A DNA stretch of 64,000 nt, taken from Tomocerus qinae. Lineage: Eukaryota; Arthropoda; Collembola; Entomobryomorpha; Tomoceridae. Position 1 is the stretch's first letter, and each line of letters starts with the position of its first letter. The notes beneath the pieces are model-generated. The model was not told the origin of the DNA and made no database searches. It saw only the letters and a list, made by a program, of their open reading frames with translations. The position numbers and the translations under genes were made by a program. This document shows, one piece after another, positions 1-10,060 of the stretch. The stretch lies in the NCBI GenBank assembly GCA_020055645.1, contig CM034547.1:26622513-26686512 (forward strand), given 5' to 3'.

Positions 1-237
1 TGAGATCTGTGATTTGGGTTGTAAGACATGATGGCTAAATAAAGTATTGCGAGATGCTGATTCGGTTAAGAGAAATAACTTAATGATAAACAACTACTAT
101 AAATTCTCTTCTACCACGTTTGTTTTGACTGTCCTTCTAATCACTGCACCGTTTCAGAGCGTGATAGTCAAAAGAGTTCAACTTGTTCTCACACAACATC
201 AAATACGGTTTATGATTACTACCGTGCATTCACCTAC

Positions 238-268
238 TATAAAATAGATTTTCTTGACCAGTCACTTA
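238..268 (+). promoter_or_regulatory. TATA box and likely start region of the dUTPase-like gene
   Basis: TATAAAA lies at 238-244. An initiator-like TCACTT follows at 262-267, about 26 bases downstream, and the first in-frame ATG of the dUTPase-like gene is at 306. The spacing is what an arthropod core promoter needs. Only the sequence match supports this. Confidence 0.45.
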
Positions 269-305
269 CTGAAGGAGTAGCAAGAAGAAGTGGATTCCTC
301 AGAAA

Positions 306-1147
306 ATGTCATATCTATATTACGCTACGACTTGTGATTTAGGCCTTGCCCCTATAAGGTTGTCTAACAATGCAGCAGGATACTCCATTCTCAGGTGACA
401 TACTTTTTGTTGACACATATTTTTTAAAATCTATATTTGTGAATATGTATTTAAATGAAATACCCTTGTTAACTGCATTTTACACAGTAAATTCCACTAT
501 ACTGATGCAGTACTTTCGTTCATTGTTAGCATATACAAATCAAATGACCTATATTATGGTATATGATTTTGTTAGTTCTTACATGAAAAATTTGAAATTC
601 AGTCACAGTATATGTGGTTTCAGTTGTATTGTAAAGTCTATACAGTGGGTGTATTTTTTACTGATAGTTAAACTGTAAATAATACTGTCACATAATAAGT
701 CACATAAATGCAACAGAAAAGTAATGTCATCTATTTACGTTTACAGCCCGGTTGACGAAGTTATAAAACAACATGATTCATATCTCCTGAACACCTGTCT
801 ATCAGTAAAATTGCCTGTAGGAACCTACGGAAGAATCACTAACACCAACGAGTTGGCTTGGGTTAGCGGAATTGATGTTTCCAGTAAGTAACTGTTCTGT
901 AAATTGTAAAGATGTTAGTTTTCGTAATATAATAATTAAAGTAACATAATAACTAAAAATTAAATTTTAAAATGAAATCTCAACAGTTGGCTACGTTGAT
1001 CCTGGGGATTGCAATCCTATCCTGGTATTGTTACGAAACACATCTGACACTGACTATCACTTCTTCAGAGGCGAACCTATTGCCCAATTAATTGTTGAGA
1101 AGTATGAAAGCTGCGTATTAATTCCACTTAGTTCTTTAAATGGGTAA
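306..1147 (+). CDS. dUTPase-like protein, three exons, about 128 residues
   Basis: Trimeric dUTPases hydrolyse dUTP to dUMP and keep uracil out of DNA. Many DNA viruses and some mobile elements carry one. Three exons fit: 306-394, 747-883 and 987-1147, with GT-AG introns of 352 and 103 bp and codon phases that match across both junctions. Exon 1 carries a motif I relative (LSNNAAGYSI). Exon 2 has the GTYGRI and ELAWVSGIDV core, and exon 3 has the NTSDTDY and RGEPIAQLIVEK segments. Several active-site positions depart from the family: the usual Asp after AAGY is Ser, the PRSGLA motif II is altered, the motif III Tyr is missing, and the Gly-rich C-terminal motif V is absent. It is therefore recognisable as a dUTPase fold but may not be catalytic. 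It converges on the polymerase gene. A polyadenylation signal lies 15 bases past the stop. Confidence 0.75.
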
Positions 1148-1364
1148 TACTAACCAGACGAAATAAAACAAATGAGAGGATAATGTGAATTGATTTGTGT
1201 ATTTATTCATGTACATTCATGTATTTATTTATTTATATATATATATATAAGTCATTCAAATGTACAGAACCAGTATTAATTAATTTATTATTATATTAAT
1301 ATAATCTAATATACTAAAAATGTAAAAAAGTAATAATCATATAATGATATTACTTTAACCCTTT
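1148..1364. other. intergenic gap between convergent genes
   Basis: AT-rich spacer between the dUTPase-like stop and the polymerase stop. AATAAA at 1162-1167 serves the plus-strand gene. A short (TA)n run lies at about 1231-1246. Nothing else is seen. Confidence 0.6.
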
Positions 1365-4300
1365 TTAGTAGAAAGTAGTTGAATGAGCCAATGTATTTAT
1401 TCCGTCAGGGAGAATGTATCTTTTCGAATCAAAAGGATGCATTCCCCTCTTATTGGATCTTATCGTATGAATAGCATGATTTTTAGACCTAATTGAATTC
1501 ATGGAGAAACTCAAATTTTTCTGCCTCTTTAATACCTTTTGATACATCTTGTGGTCGACACTAGCTTTAACTACATACTTTTTAATACCCTTTGCAGCCT
1601 TTTTCCCGGCGTTAGGTCCCTCCATACTATACATTTTGGGGGAAATACCTATCCAAGAGGTAATAATTTCCCCATGGTTATCTTCCGACACACACCCAAT
1701 TTTTTTCTTGTTTACCAGGCTAAAACATTTATGGGATTTTTCAAAATCACTGGTGTCAAACAATTCTTTGTTGTCTAGAATATCTGCGTAAAAATCAGGA
1801 GTGAAAATCCTGTATATAAGGCTATCAGTATCAGTTCCTAAAAGTAGTGCCCTGGGACCGTATTTATCCTTCATGAAATCATAATGAAATCTATACATAC
1901 ATAATTTACTAATTTCAAGCACAGAGAAAGCGATATAAATAGGTTTATTTAAAACTACTCTTTTTTTACCCATTACATATATAGCCAAATTTTCATTAAT
2001 TATATTAAATGTTTGGAAATTACCTTGACTACTTAATTTTCTCCCATATACAGGATCATTAACGATTTTTACTATGGTTCTCTTTCGCACATTTTCTGCA
2101 GATTTCCCAAAAGTTAAGTTCATGCAATTTTTCCAGAAAGCTTTGCAAATGCAGAAAGGGCTAGACCTCTTTCTCTCCCACATAATGTTATGTATGGTTT
2201 CATCCATGCCTCTTGGTAAAACTGAACAATCCTATGCACCTTTTTAAGAACCATACCTTTCAATAAATAGTATTTTAGATTCCTATAATGACAGACGTAA
2301 TTACTTCTGCTTCCCAAATGCGGAATTAGCTTTTTGTTACTTGAATTATATTTGATATGTAATTTGGAATTTAAGTTCTGTTGATATTCAGATAAAGATT
2401 CAAGAGGGATTGATATTTTCTCTGGGGCTAGAGGATAATCATTGTGTTCTACGTGAAGAATATCAGGGTACTCTAAGTCTACTTCTAAAATGTAGCCCAT
2501 TTCCCCTTCATCGCTCAGGTTTAAAACATAATTATAGTCCCAATTAATAAGATCGTCTTTTGGAACCCATTGGAAGTCTGATACAGGGAGGTTAGGGAGC
2601 ATAGCTTCACTATACAAAGAATTTTTGTCAAGATAAGCAATATAAGCCTCCTTTTGAGAGTTTTTACTACTTTGATTCACATATCTGTTTTCCACTTCAG
2701 CCTCCCTAGTAGTAATCATGCTAACCCCACCACGTAATGAGCTTTCTATCATATTATACATCTCTAAATCCGCCAAAAGTTCTAATTCTACCTTAGACAC
2801 CTTTAAACTAGCATCCCAACAGAAACTAGCTAAACTAAAGTAATATGCAGGATCTAACCCAAAACTTTGAATACCCAAATCCCTAAAATTTTCGAATACA
2901 GACGCTAATAATAACACATCTGTTAAAACATACAGGTCATGATAGTCACCCATGTTTTGACAGTAAATGTCAAATACCGACCTACCATAGTCATAATCCT
3001 CCTTACTTACGCCAGACTCTGTGACTTCGTTGTAGAATTCTTCCATTGTAGGAAATGTTTTATTTTCAAAAACACCCCAGTGGTTAATATAATCATAGGG
3101 GTAAACCCCTTTCCTAGAAAGAATTTTGCTTTGTGTAACCCAAACACAGACACCAATGGACTAAATTTTAATTCGAATTCCTTATCTGTGGCACATGATG
3201 ATTTTAATACGTCCACTAATTCACTCAAAGAGGAATTAAGAAACATATTGCTATCTATAAACTGAAAGTTTTCACATATCACACTTAAGTACCTTTCAGA
3301 ATTGGTGGGAATAACTTCAATCTTTCCTTTATATTTTCAAACCCTTTAACTATGATATGGCTATCATAAGTTTGAAACTGTGCAATGTTACACATACCTT
3401 TTTGTGGTTGTTTATAATTTAAATTGCAATTTCTACAGGCTGCATTTGTGAACGTCCCGTCTAGGTGATTGTGGTCACGACATTTTTCACCTAGAGGTAT
3501 TTTCTCTTCGCAAATATGACAAACCTTAGTGGCTTTATAGCTTAACCACTCAGACTTCGTAAGTCGATTCATTTTAACAGGATTTTTATATTCCTTTAAA
3601 ATATAGAGTCACAAATCTCCTCAATTCTTTCAAAAAAAATATCCACACAATCCTCTCCCCGATATACATCATGCCTTACTTCACCTACTCCTGATTTTAT
3701 AACAACCAAGCTGAACCCTGATGGTTCATGAGTTGTAAGAGATTTAGTTTTCAACCCAAACGTTGAATCTTTAGGTGAAGAAGGTATTTGTAATGCTTCA
3801 AAATCGGCATATATGATATAACCCTGTCTTAATTTATTACAGTAGTTTTTGAATTTAAGCACGGTGGGAGAACCATCTTCCTGCAATTCAGGAAGTACTG
3901 TTGTTTGTGGTTTAAAATTTTTACAATCTTTCAAATGCTCTTTTAAGTCATGTTTCTTTGTTAACCTATTCAAACAGTTAAAGCACAAGTGTTTTCTTCT
4001 CCTGTTTTGTGTTCCGAGAAATTTATTGATGTCTGTTATTGTAACATAGTGACCAACCGTGTGTTGTGAGTTTTAAAGTATAATAAATTTACAACTTTGT
4101 AAGAACTTCTGTAGCATAATTTCGAAATTCTCATTGGAAATAACTCTCCACTTTTGTAGAATGATTGGTAACCAAATATATTGACAGCAATCTTTCTGTG
4201 GGTATTACGTTTTTCAAATAGATCAATTTGCGATATCTTGACTGGGTAATGTAAACCATAAAAATCATACTTACTTTCAAATTCCAAATAACTACTCTGT

Positions 4301-5199
4301 CTCTTTACATTCTTGTTTTTTGTGGGTCTATGCAAAGCAGCAATAACTGCCCATTTAAAACATTGGGTATTTGTGTTGTTAATATTTACAACACACCTCT
4401 TATGCACTATTTCCGGTGGTAGGTCAGCATAACATCCCCCTCTAAACGGTGTAAAAGATGCTATTTTAATATCTGATCCTAGCACAGCAGCTAAAATCCA
4501 AGAAGAACCATTTTGCTCAAAAATATTTGCTCCCTGTTCATTTTGCTGCATTGCATTTTCTAAGGTTTCAGAAACATAATGATCATTCAAGCAGATTTCC
4601 ATATTGCTATTGACAAAATGCTCATATCTTTCCTCACCACCAATAATCGTTCTAGTGAAGAGACAAAGTACAGAAATTTGACATTTTATTGATTTAAATT
4701 TTTGTAATGATGATTTAAAGATCTTTACCACCACATCATCAAAAGTTGAGAAATAGGAATTGACACTAATGGGAAGCAAATTCTGACTATGATTTCTACC
4801 ATATCTGTGTCTATATGTTTTTAAAAACCCTCGTAATGCTTTGATTTCTTTGAATGGGTAAAAACTACTGTTGGTTAGACCTGTCCCTACCTGAGCATTA
4901 CAGTATAGTTTATGTTGTTCTACCTCACTAAAGCTGGAACTGCTATACGTACATAAATTACATCGATGGTTGCTATTAACATGTTGATTTAATTCTAACA
5001 GTGATTTACATATCTTCCCACATAAATGGCAAAGTTTTTTGCTTACAATATGTCTCCCTTTTCTGCTCCGATGTTGTAGCTTTATGTGACGATGTAGTTC
5101 ATCAGATGTTTCGAAACGACAAAAACAATTCATACATTGAAATACCCAATGGATATCCTCCGACCCGAAATCATCTTCAGATTCAGCCTCATCTTCCAT
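1365..5199 (-). pseudogene. family B DNA polymerase of virus/Maverick-like type, frameshifted
   Basis: This replicative DNA polymerase belongs to the protein-primed 'organellar and viral' family B type found in Mavericks/Polintons and adintovirus-like elements. It reads from ATG at 5199 in open segments 5199-4036, 3988-3596, 3572-3285, 3282-3007, 3046-2120 and 2207-1365, so the frame breaks near 4055, 3597, 3285, 3120 and 2130. In order it shows three C2H2/C2HC fingers within the first 100 residues, a conserved QCFKWAVIAALH segment, a further CxxC finger (about 3985-3925), exonuclease motif I ADFEA, an endonuclease VII-like Cys/His module (3515-3400), exonuclease II YDSHIIV and exonuclease III LTDVLLLA. 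Polymerase motifs A (LDKNSLY), B (NLTFGKSAENVR) and C (DTDSLIY) follow, then the usual C-terminal RYILPDGINTLA. Catalytic acids survive although the frame is lost, which suggests recent decay. A splice-acceptor-like TTTTTAG sits just before the ATG. Confidence 0.88.
3400..3515 (-). other. endonuclease VII-like Cys/His module inside the polymerase
   Basis: Within the broken polymerase, the segment with CHIC, RDHNHLDGTF and CRNCNLNY has the spacing of the recombination endonuclease VII (HNH-type) zinc module. It sits between exonuclease motifs I and II, where arthropod and cnidarian Maverick-type polymerases are known to carry a related insert. The zinc-binding Cys pairs and the DHNH core are intact. 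Confidence 0.6.
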
Positions 5200-5606
5200 G
5201 CTAAAAATTTAAGAAAATATATATATAATTTACATTCATTTTGATACGTAATATAATATACATTTCCTAAAATAAAATTATAATTTATTCTTTATCTTAC
5301 TTTACTTGTTCTGTATAAGTCTACTTATGGCGATTCCCGTCAAGTTGAGACATTCTGGGTTGTGTTGCTCAGTAGTTTATTTCTATTGTATATGGACAAT
5401 ATTGTCCACTGACAATAATTTAACGAAGTGAATGAATTTATGGAAAATTAGTGACTTGTATCTTATAATGTAGAAATTATCCAGTAGTTGTCCGTGGGAA
5501 AGGACTGACCTGTAATGTAATTCCATCTAAACTATTCATTCCTATGTCTAATATGCATATATCACACGTATAGTATAAACTGAGGTTATGTCTTGACTTT
5601 TGCTAC
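5200..5606. other. intergenic region between divergent polymerase and PC4-like genes
   Basis: AT-rich spacer with an ATATATATATAATT run at about 5216-5230, close upstream of the polymerase ATG on the minus strand. It presumably holds the polymerase promoter, but I cannot place the start. No coding signal is seen. Confidence 0.4.
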
Positions 5607-5642
5607 TATATAATAGCCACACTTTGTTTCTTAACCATCAGT
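5607..5642 (+). promoter_or_regulatory. TATA box plus TCAGT initiator of the PC4-like gene
   Basis: TATATAAT lies at 5607-5614 and TCAGT at 5638-5642, with the initiator A at 5640, about 31-33 bases downstream. This is the classical arthropod TATA/Inr layout, followed by an 85-base leader and the ATG at 5725. Confidence 0.6.
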
Positions 5643-5724
5643 CCTACTTCGAGATTCTTCACTTCTCATCTCTTCACCTCGTTAAAGTCGTTACTTTTTC
5701 CAACTACTTCCAATTCTGTGAACA

Positions 5725-6381
5725 ATGCCTTCTGGTAATTCCACTTCTTGCTACATAATATCAATACATTTATTTCTAGTATTAACATTTCTTGATTTTT
5801 GATAAGTAAATGTTTAATTATTGGTTGGGAAATTAATATCTAATTCTACATGTTGTTTTTTAAATTTAGAATCTGAGTCTTACAGTGGGTCATCTTCAGA
5901 TGAGGACGAAATTGCTGTAGCCGCACAGACAATGGCAACCGCAAATCCGAGATCCCAAGCTTTTAAGGATGCTGTTGCTATCGTGAAGGCTGCAGAGAAG
6001 AAGAAAATTCCTGTGGTCGCATCGAAGGTGATTCGCAAGAGGAAAACATCTTCCAAGCCAAAGAGAGCATCAAAGAAAATTGCTCCTGAAACACAACATC
6101 CCCCTCAACCACCCTGTGGCGACAGTGTTCCTGTCACTAATAACTACGCCCAAAACGAAAAGGCAGAGTGTTCTAAAGATTTACAGTATAATGGGTATGT
6201 AGGACAAGGGTGGTTTGTTCGGATCTCAAAATATGAGAAAAATAAGAAGCAATATATTTGTATCAGGCGGTTTGAAGAAAATAGTCCTGGGAAATATGGA
6301 GCCAATATTTCTTTCGAATTAATAGAAAACTTGAAACAAGCTGTGGATGATGTTTATGCGATGATTAAATCGCTTGAATAA
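5725..6381 (+). CDS. PC4-like single-strand DNA-binding protein, two exons, 173 residues
   Basis: PC4/p15-type proteins bind single-stranded and unwinding DNA and act in transcription and replication. Exon 1 is 5725-5734 (ATG CCT TCT G), the intron 5735-5869 is GT-AG, and exon 2 is 5870-6381; the phase is preserved. The N-terminus is Ser/acid-rich (SYSGSSSDEDE), followed by Ala-rich and Lys/Arg-rich stretches (about residues 55-75) and a Pro-rich linker. The C-terminal 65 residues have the PC4 pattern, including WFVRISKYEKNKKQYICIRR and ISFELIENLKQAVDDV: short beta strands with basic and aromatic residues, then a helix. An acidic Ser-rich arm before a C-terminal PC4 domain is also the layout of cellular PC4. 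It may be a host gene captured by the element or an element gene; a nearby intact promoter suggests it can be expressed. Confidence 0.65.
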
Positions 6382-6746
6382 ACATACCAAATATAAAGGT
6401 TTGGATTCAGATTTTGTTAAATTTTAGTAAGTTCTCCTATTAATCGATAAATAATGTGTTGCTAAATAATTATAAATTAAATTTTATCTGTAAGCAAAAT
6501 TTATCTGTTATTAGACACAATAATAATAAATATTTCCATTATTATAAATATAAAAAAGTATAATATGAAATATTGGTGTATACTTAAAATAAAGGGTTAT
6601 AATTCAATTGCAACTAATAAAATTTATGATTAGTTAATTCAACTAAAACAACTTTGATTTTCCAAGAATTTTACTACTAATCAAGGTATTAGAACCAAGC
6701 TAGTGATAATAGAGAAAAACTTATTTAAAACCTTCCATAGAATTAT
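6382..6746. other. AT-rich spacer
   Basis: Very AT-rich DNA (TAATAAA-like runs) downstream of the PC4-like stop. No open frame or repeat structure that I could support. Confidence 0.5.
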
Positions 6747-6984
6747 TTACTTATTTGTAGAAGCTTTCACAGCTCTCTCAATCAGCTTTCTGTGTCTGTA
6801 AGTGAATTTATTTTCGATTTTCAGTTTCTTGTCTGTATATTTTCGGGAAGCATTGAAATCTTTATCATTTTCAAGGCTCTCTTGTATTTCCCTCCGCTTG
6901 ACTTAACATCTTTTGCATCTTTGAATTCTTGCTTTTTTTAGGTATTTTGAAAAATTCTGTGAAATCTTTCTTCTCAAACCCATC
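6747..6984 (-). pseudogene. decayed basic exon, C-terminal part of an unrecognised protein
   Basis: On the minus strand a splice-acceptor-like TTTCCTAATAG precedes 6984. It opens a Lys-rich frame (DGFEKKDFTEFFKIPKKSKN) that stops, while the next frame continues with KRREIQESLENDKDF and ends in RKLIERAVKASTNK and a TAA at 6747. The composition is strongly charged and protein-like in both pieces, so one indel near 6890 probably split a single exon. No domain is recognised. It points in the same direction as the 82-residue gene upstream and could be another small basic element protein. Confidence 0.35.
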
Positions 6985-7169
6985 CTATTAGGAAATAATA
7001 GGGGTTAATTAAAATTGGACAAAATTAATATCGTTAAGTTTAATTTTTCCAAAAAATAGTCAAAATTAAATTCTTACATGATAATTGTAGCAAAAAAGCT
7101 AATATAAACAAAATTACATCACAAGTTTTGTGTCTATAATACACATTCTCGGAAAACATCATAAGTAGA

Positions 7170-7322
7170 AATTAATGTTTTCGATAATCTACCGTAAAAC
7201 AGTTTACCTGAGATCCGCCACATGAAATGTAAATATGTCGGGTACCTTTCAAAGGTATTCGACAGCGTTATGTGTGGACTTCGGGTAAACCGCTTTCGAG
7301 TACATTATCGAAAACACAAATT
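7170..7322. repeat. short foldback (MITE-like)
   Basis: Inverted arms 7170-7208 and 7283-7322 share GTTTTCGATAAT and GGTTTACC-type ends with a few mismatches. Length is about 153 bp. No target duplication was confirmed. Confidence 0.5.
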
Positions 7323-7711
7323 CCTCACAATGGTCCTTCATTTACCTTACTGTATTGGATAGTCCAGGATATTTCTGGAGATTTTTCCCTGTTAAGTCTA
7401 GATCTATAATGAAAAAATAAAACCTGTGAACTCTTCAACTCACATACTCAACACACGTAACACTCAGCACTCGATTAATAAGTGCTATATACGTATGTAT
7501 GTATGCACAGCGATCGCTGTACGTATCCGAGCTCACCTTTTAGCTGATTCCAATTTAATAGCACTTTGTCTACGCTGTATTTTGGTATCTGTGTCACTGA
7601 AAAGCGGTAAGTTATAAATAAGTTAATATTTAAACATATTTATTACACACAGTATATAATATATTATACATATATTACTTTACAGTAAATTGTCTATTAA
7701 AAAGTATATGG
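7323..7711. other. non-coding spacer with minus-strand polyadenylation signal
   Basis: No supported gene. TTTATT at 7639-7644 reads AATAAA on the minus strand, 68 bases past the stop of the 82-residue gene. Confidence 0.5.
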
Positions 7712-8120
7712 TTACCCTTCAACGTAATCCATACTTTCATGGATTGTCGATCTACTTTGTAGTTTCTTTAGCTTATGTCGTCTTCTCTTCTCTCGCTTTC
7801 TCTTTATCCTAAAAAAAAAGAATCACATAATTGTCATAAGCGGATATAGAGATTTAATGTGCCACAATTGTATAATTTTACTTACTTATTGTCAATACCA
7901 TCGTTACAATGTCCTAACTTCTTCAGTTGTTGCTTCAAATGGTGTATCTGGTTTTTGACTTTCCGCTTACTGCTTATATTTGTAGCGTGGCTGAAATAAA
8001 AACAGTTTCTGGGTATAAACCTAGAATTTATATTTACTAGTTAAAATAAACAAAAATATCATAAAATGTTAACCTTTTAGCTTGATCCATGATATCAGCT
8101 TCTAGGGAACTTGTAAACAT
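7712..8120 (-). CDS. small basic protein, three exons, 82 residues, unrecognised
   Basis: Three minus-strand exons join in phase: 8120-8074 (begins MFTSSLEADIMDQAK), 7990-7886 and 7808-7712. The GT-AG introns are 83 and 77 bp, with good polypyrimidine tracts. The product is rich in Lys and Arg. Exon 2 carries a leucine-spaced segment (NQIHHLKQQLKKLGH) that could form a short coiled coil, and exon 3 carries a dense basic block (RKREKRRRHKLKK) that could be a nuclear localisation or nucleic-acid-binding tail. The last residues are ESMDYVEG. A minus-strand AATAAA follows 68 bases after the stop. The palindromic promoter at 8313-8371 lies about 200 bases upstream. No family is recognised; a bZIP-like or DNA-packaging role is only a guess. 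Confidence 0.55.
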
Positions 8121-8312
8121 GATATTTTACAGTTTAGCGCTAATGCAATTATAGAAAACTGTCAATACAGCAGTTTTTCAATTCATGTATATGGGTCAGT
8201 TTGTAGAGTGAGCTGACGACTAAACAAAAGCAATGAGATGTACACATATTATGTATTCTCACCAGCATAAGCATGTAGCGATAATAAACAAGCATGTAAA
8301 CTCTACTCCGTC

Positions 8313-8371
8313 ATTATAAAATGCATCTGCTATGACAGGCAACGCCTGTCATAGCAGATGTATTTTATAAT
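8313..8371. promoter_or_regulatory. near-perfect palindrome with TATA boxes facing both ways
   Basis: Arms 8313-8340 and 8344-8371 (28 bp) are complementary except at one position and are separated by three bases (AAC). Each arm carries ATTATAAAAT reading inward, so each strand has a TATA box about 25-30 bases before the symmetry centre or the opposite arm. Start sites for both strands would overlap here. The minus-strand 82-residue gene and the plus-strand acidic/Cys exon flank it. Alternatives are a cruciform-type origin, a hairpin RNA, or a MITE. Confidence 0.55.
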
Positions 8372-8590
8372 CATCATATATAGTAGAATGATAATACCCA
8401 GGTAGAAACTGCATATCCAAGCATAAAGCATGGATAGTTAGCTTTGTGGATAAAGTGAAGAGAAGTCATAATACTCTTAGCTCTGACGTTATCTCCCAAT
8501 TAGCATGTTATCAGAATTTTTCCTATCAGTATATTTCTGCTCTGCCGCCTTCGTGTTTGCTTTATTTCCTTACAAATTGCATCTGAGTGA

Positions 8591-8874
8591 ACACAAGAAT
8601 GGCCGGGTCAAGAAAATTTGGAATACAAAACGGACAGTGACAGTGACACTGATGATAGTGAAGTTGAAAATAAAGAAAACGAAACAAAAAAGGCAAGGGT
8701 GCAACAGACATGGACTGAAATTGACATTAACTCTGAAGATTTACTATCCTGGAAGTTCAAACAAACATTTAGCTACAAAACTTGCAGTACAGAATATTAT
8801 GATTGTGGTAAAGGTTGTAGGAGTTGCCCAGCCAGTTTGAAATGTGTTAGTATTCCAGGTGTTAGGTTCCTGTA
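8591..8874 (+). CDS. terminal exon with acidic stretch and Cys-rich end, unrecognised
   Basis: The open frame from 8591 to the stop at 8872-8874 reads an acidic run (DSDSDTDDSEVENKENETKK), a Trp-containing segment (QQTWTEIDINSEDLLSWKFK) and a Cys-rich end (CSTEYYDCGKGCRSCPASLK, then CVSIPGVRFL). The Cys spacing faintly recalls FLYWCH or MULE-type zinc ribbons. No good ATG opens this frame; an acceptor-like CATCTGAG precedes it, so it is probably a 3' exon. An upstream exon was not located. AATAAA at 8933-8938, 58 bases past the stop, supports a real 3' end. An overlapping frame from 8505 lacks protein-like composition. Confidence 0.4.
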
Positions 8875-8976
8875 AATATCCTAACTGACATTGACCTTGC
8901 GTAATAATTGCCTACATTGCATTTTAAAATCAAATAAAAACGTAACATTACATACCTATAATGTTAAATTAACTTA

Positions 8977-9100
8977 CCATACAAAGTCATAAAGCTCCAT
9001 ACAAAGTCATAAACCGCCATACAAAGTCATAAACTGCCATACAAAGTCACACTATCTATTTTTAGCTCTCCCATACAAAAGTCATGTGTGTGCCATACAA
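8977..9100. repeat. 20-bp tandem repeat with CCATACAAAGTCA core
   Basis: Four copies at a 20-bp period (8977-9050) read CCATACAAAGTCATAAA plus three variable bases. Two further degenerate CCATACAAA copies follow to about 9100. No spacers of CRISPR type. Confidence 0.8.
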
Positions 9101-9348
9101 ATTCCTATTTTCCCTTATTATAATAATATAGGCCTCCAGTACCATTGATGAATTTCAAAATTATTATGCATATTAACATTGTCTAATTTCGAAATAAGCT
9201 AATGTTTACTCATATTGGACTTCCTTGTTTTATGAAACATGCATTGTATACGCGCATGTGCATTGCAACAAAATGCCGCATTGTCCATGGCATAGATAGA
9301 TACATAGATACCTGCGACATAGGAATAAATAATTTTATTATATTGAGA

Positions 9349-10060
9349 TTGAAACGTAACTCCTTACAAATTAATGATAAAAACATGAAGCTATGGATAA
9401 TGGATAATTGTTGTTAGAAGAAATCAATGAAACATTTAGGGTTGATCCACATATTACGTAATCAAAAAATGTAGCCGTTTTTAGAACCATCTTTTCCCTC
9501 TGTCATCAACTGTCAACATTTAATGAATTAATTTGAATCAAAAATGTTTATTTTCATTTTTTGGTCTATTTATTACCCGATTCTGTTTAGTACTTATTTA
9601 AATGAGAATATGGCACTGCACTATATGAATAATATAATAAGATATAGTACAGTACCGTTTCGGTATATTGGACGGAATTTATAATGATATTGTCACTTCA
9701 ACCTACCCATTCTTCTATGCAATATCTAATATCTGCCCCTTCACACATTGTGGCAATTGCGAATATACTATATACGAATAGTATTTACTAAGTACATAAT
9801 GTGTAATAAGCTAAGTGACAGTTACTGTGCCACTATCGCATATCAGATGAATGATAATGTAAAATAGGATAATAATTGTAATTATGGTAAAGGTTATACA
9901 GTTATATTTTATAATCTAACCATACAGACTTAGTTAACATAATGGACAACCAAAAGTTTCTAAGCATAGAGTCATGTTTCATTGATTTCTTCTAACAACA
10001 ATTATCCATCATCCATAGCTTCATGCTTTTAGCATTAATTTGTAAGGAGTTACGTTTCAA
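9349..10060. repeat. foldback element with 87-bp arms
   Basis: Arms 9349-9435 and 9974-10060 are inverted and about 95% identical (for example GAAACGTAACTCCTTACAAA on the left, its complement on the right). The 538-bp middle is AT-rich with no coding signal. This is a non-autonomous DNA transposon or foldback. Confidence 0.75.

Noticed and set aside
370-678. Open frame of 102 codons inside the dUTPase-like gene
   Set aside because: It lies mostly in the first intron, in another frame; a chance opening in AT-rich DNA.
8977-9100. Regular repeats resembling a CRISPR array
   Set aside because: Units are 20 bp in direct tandem with no unique spacers, in eukaryotic DNA.
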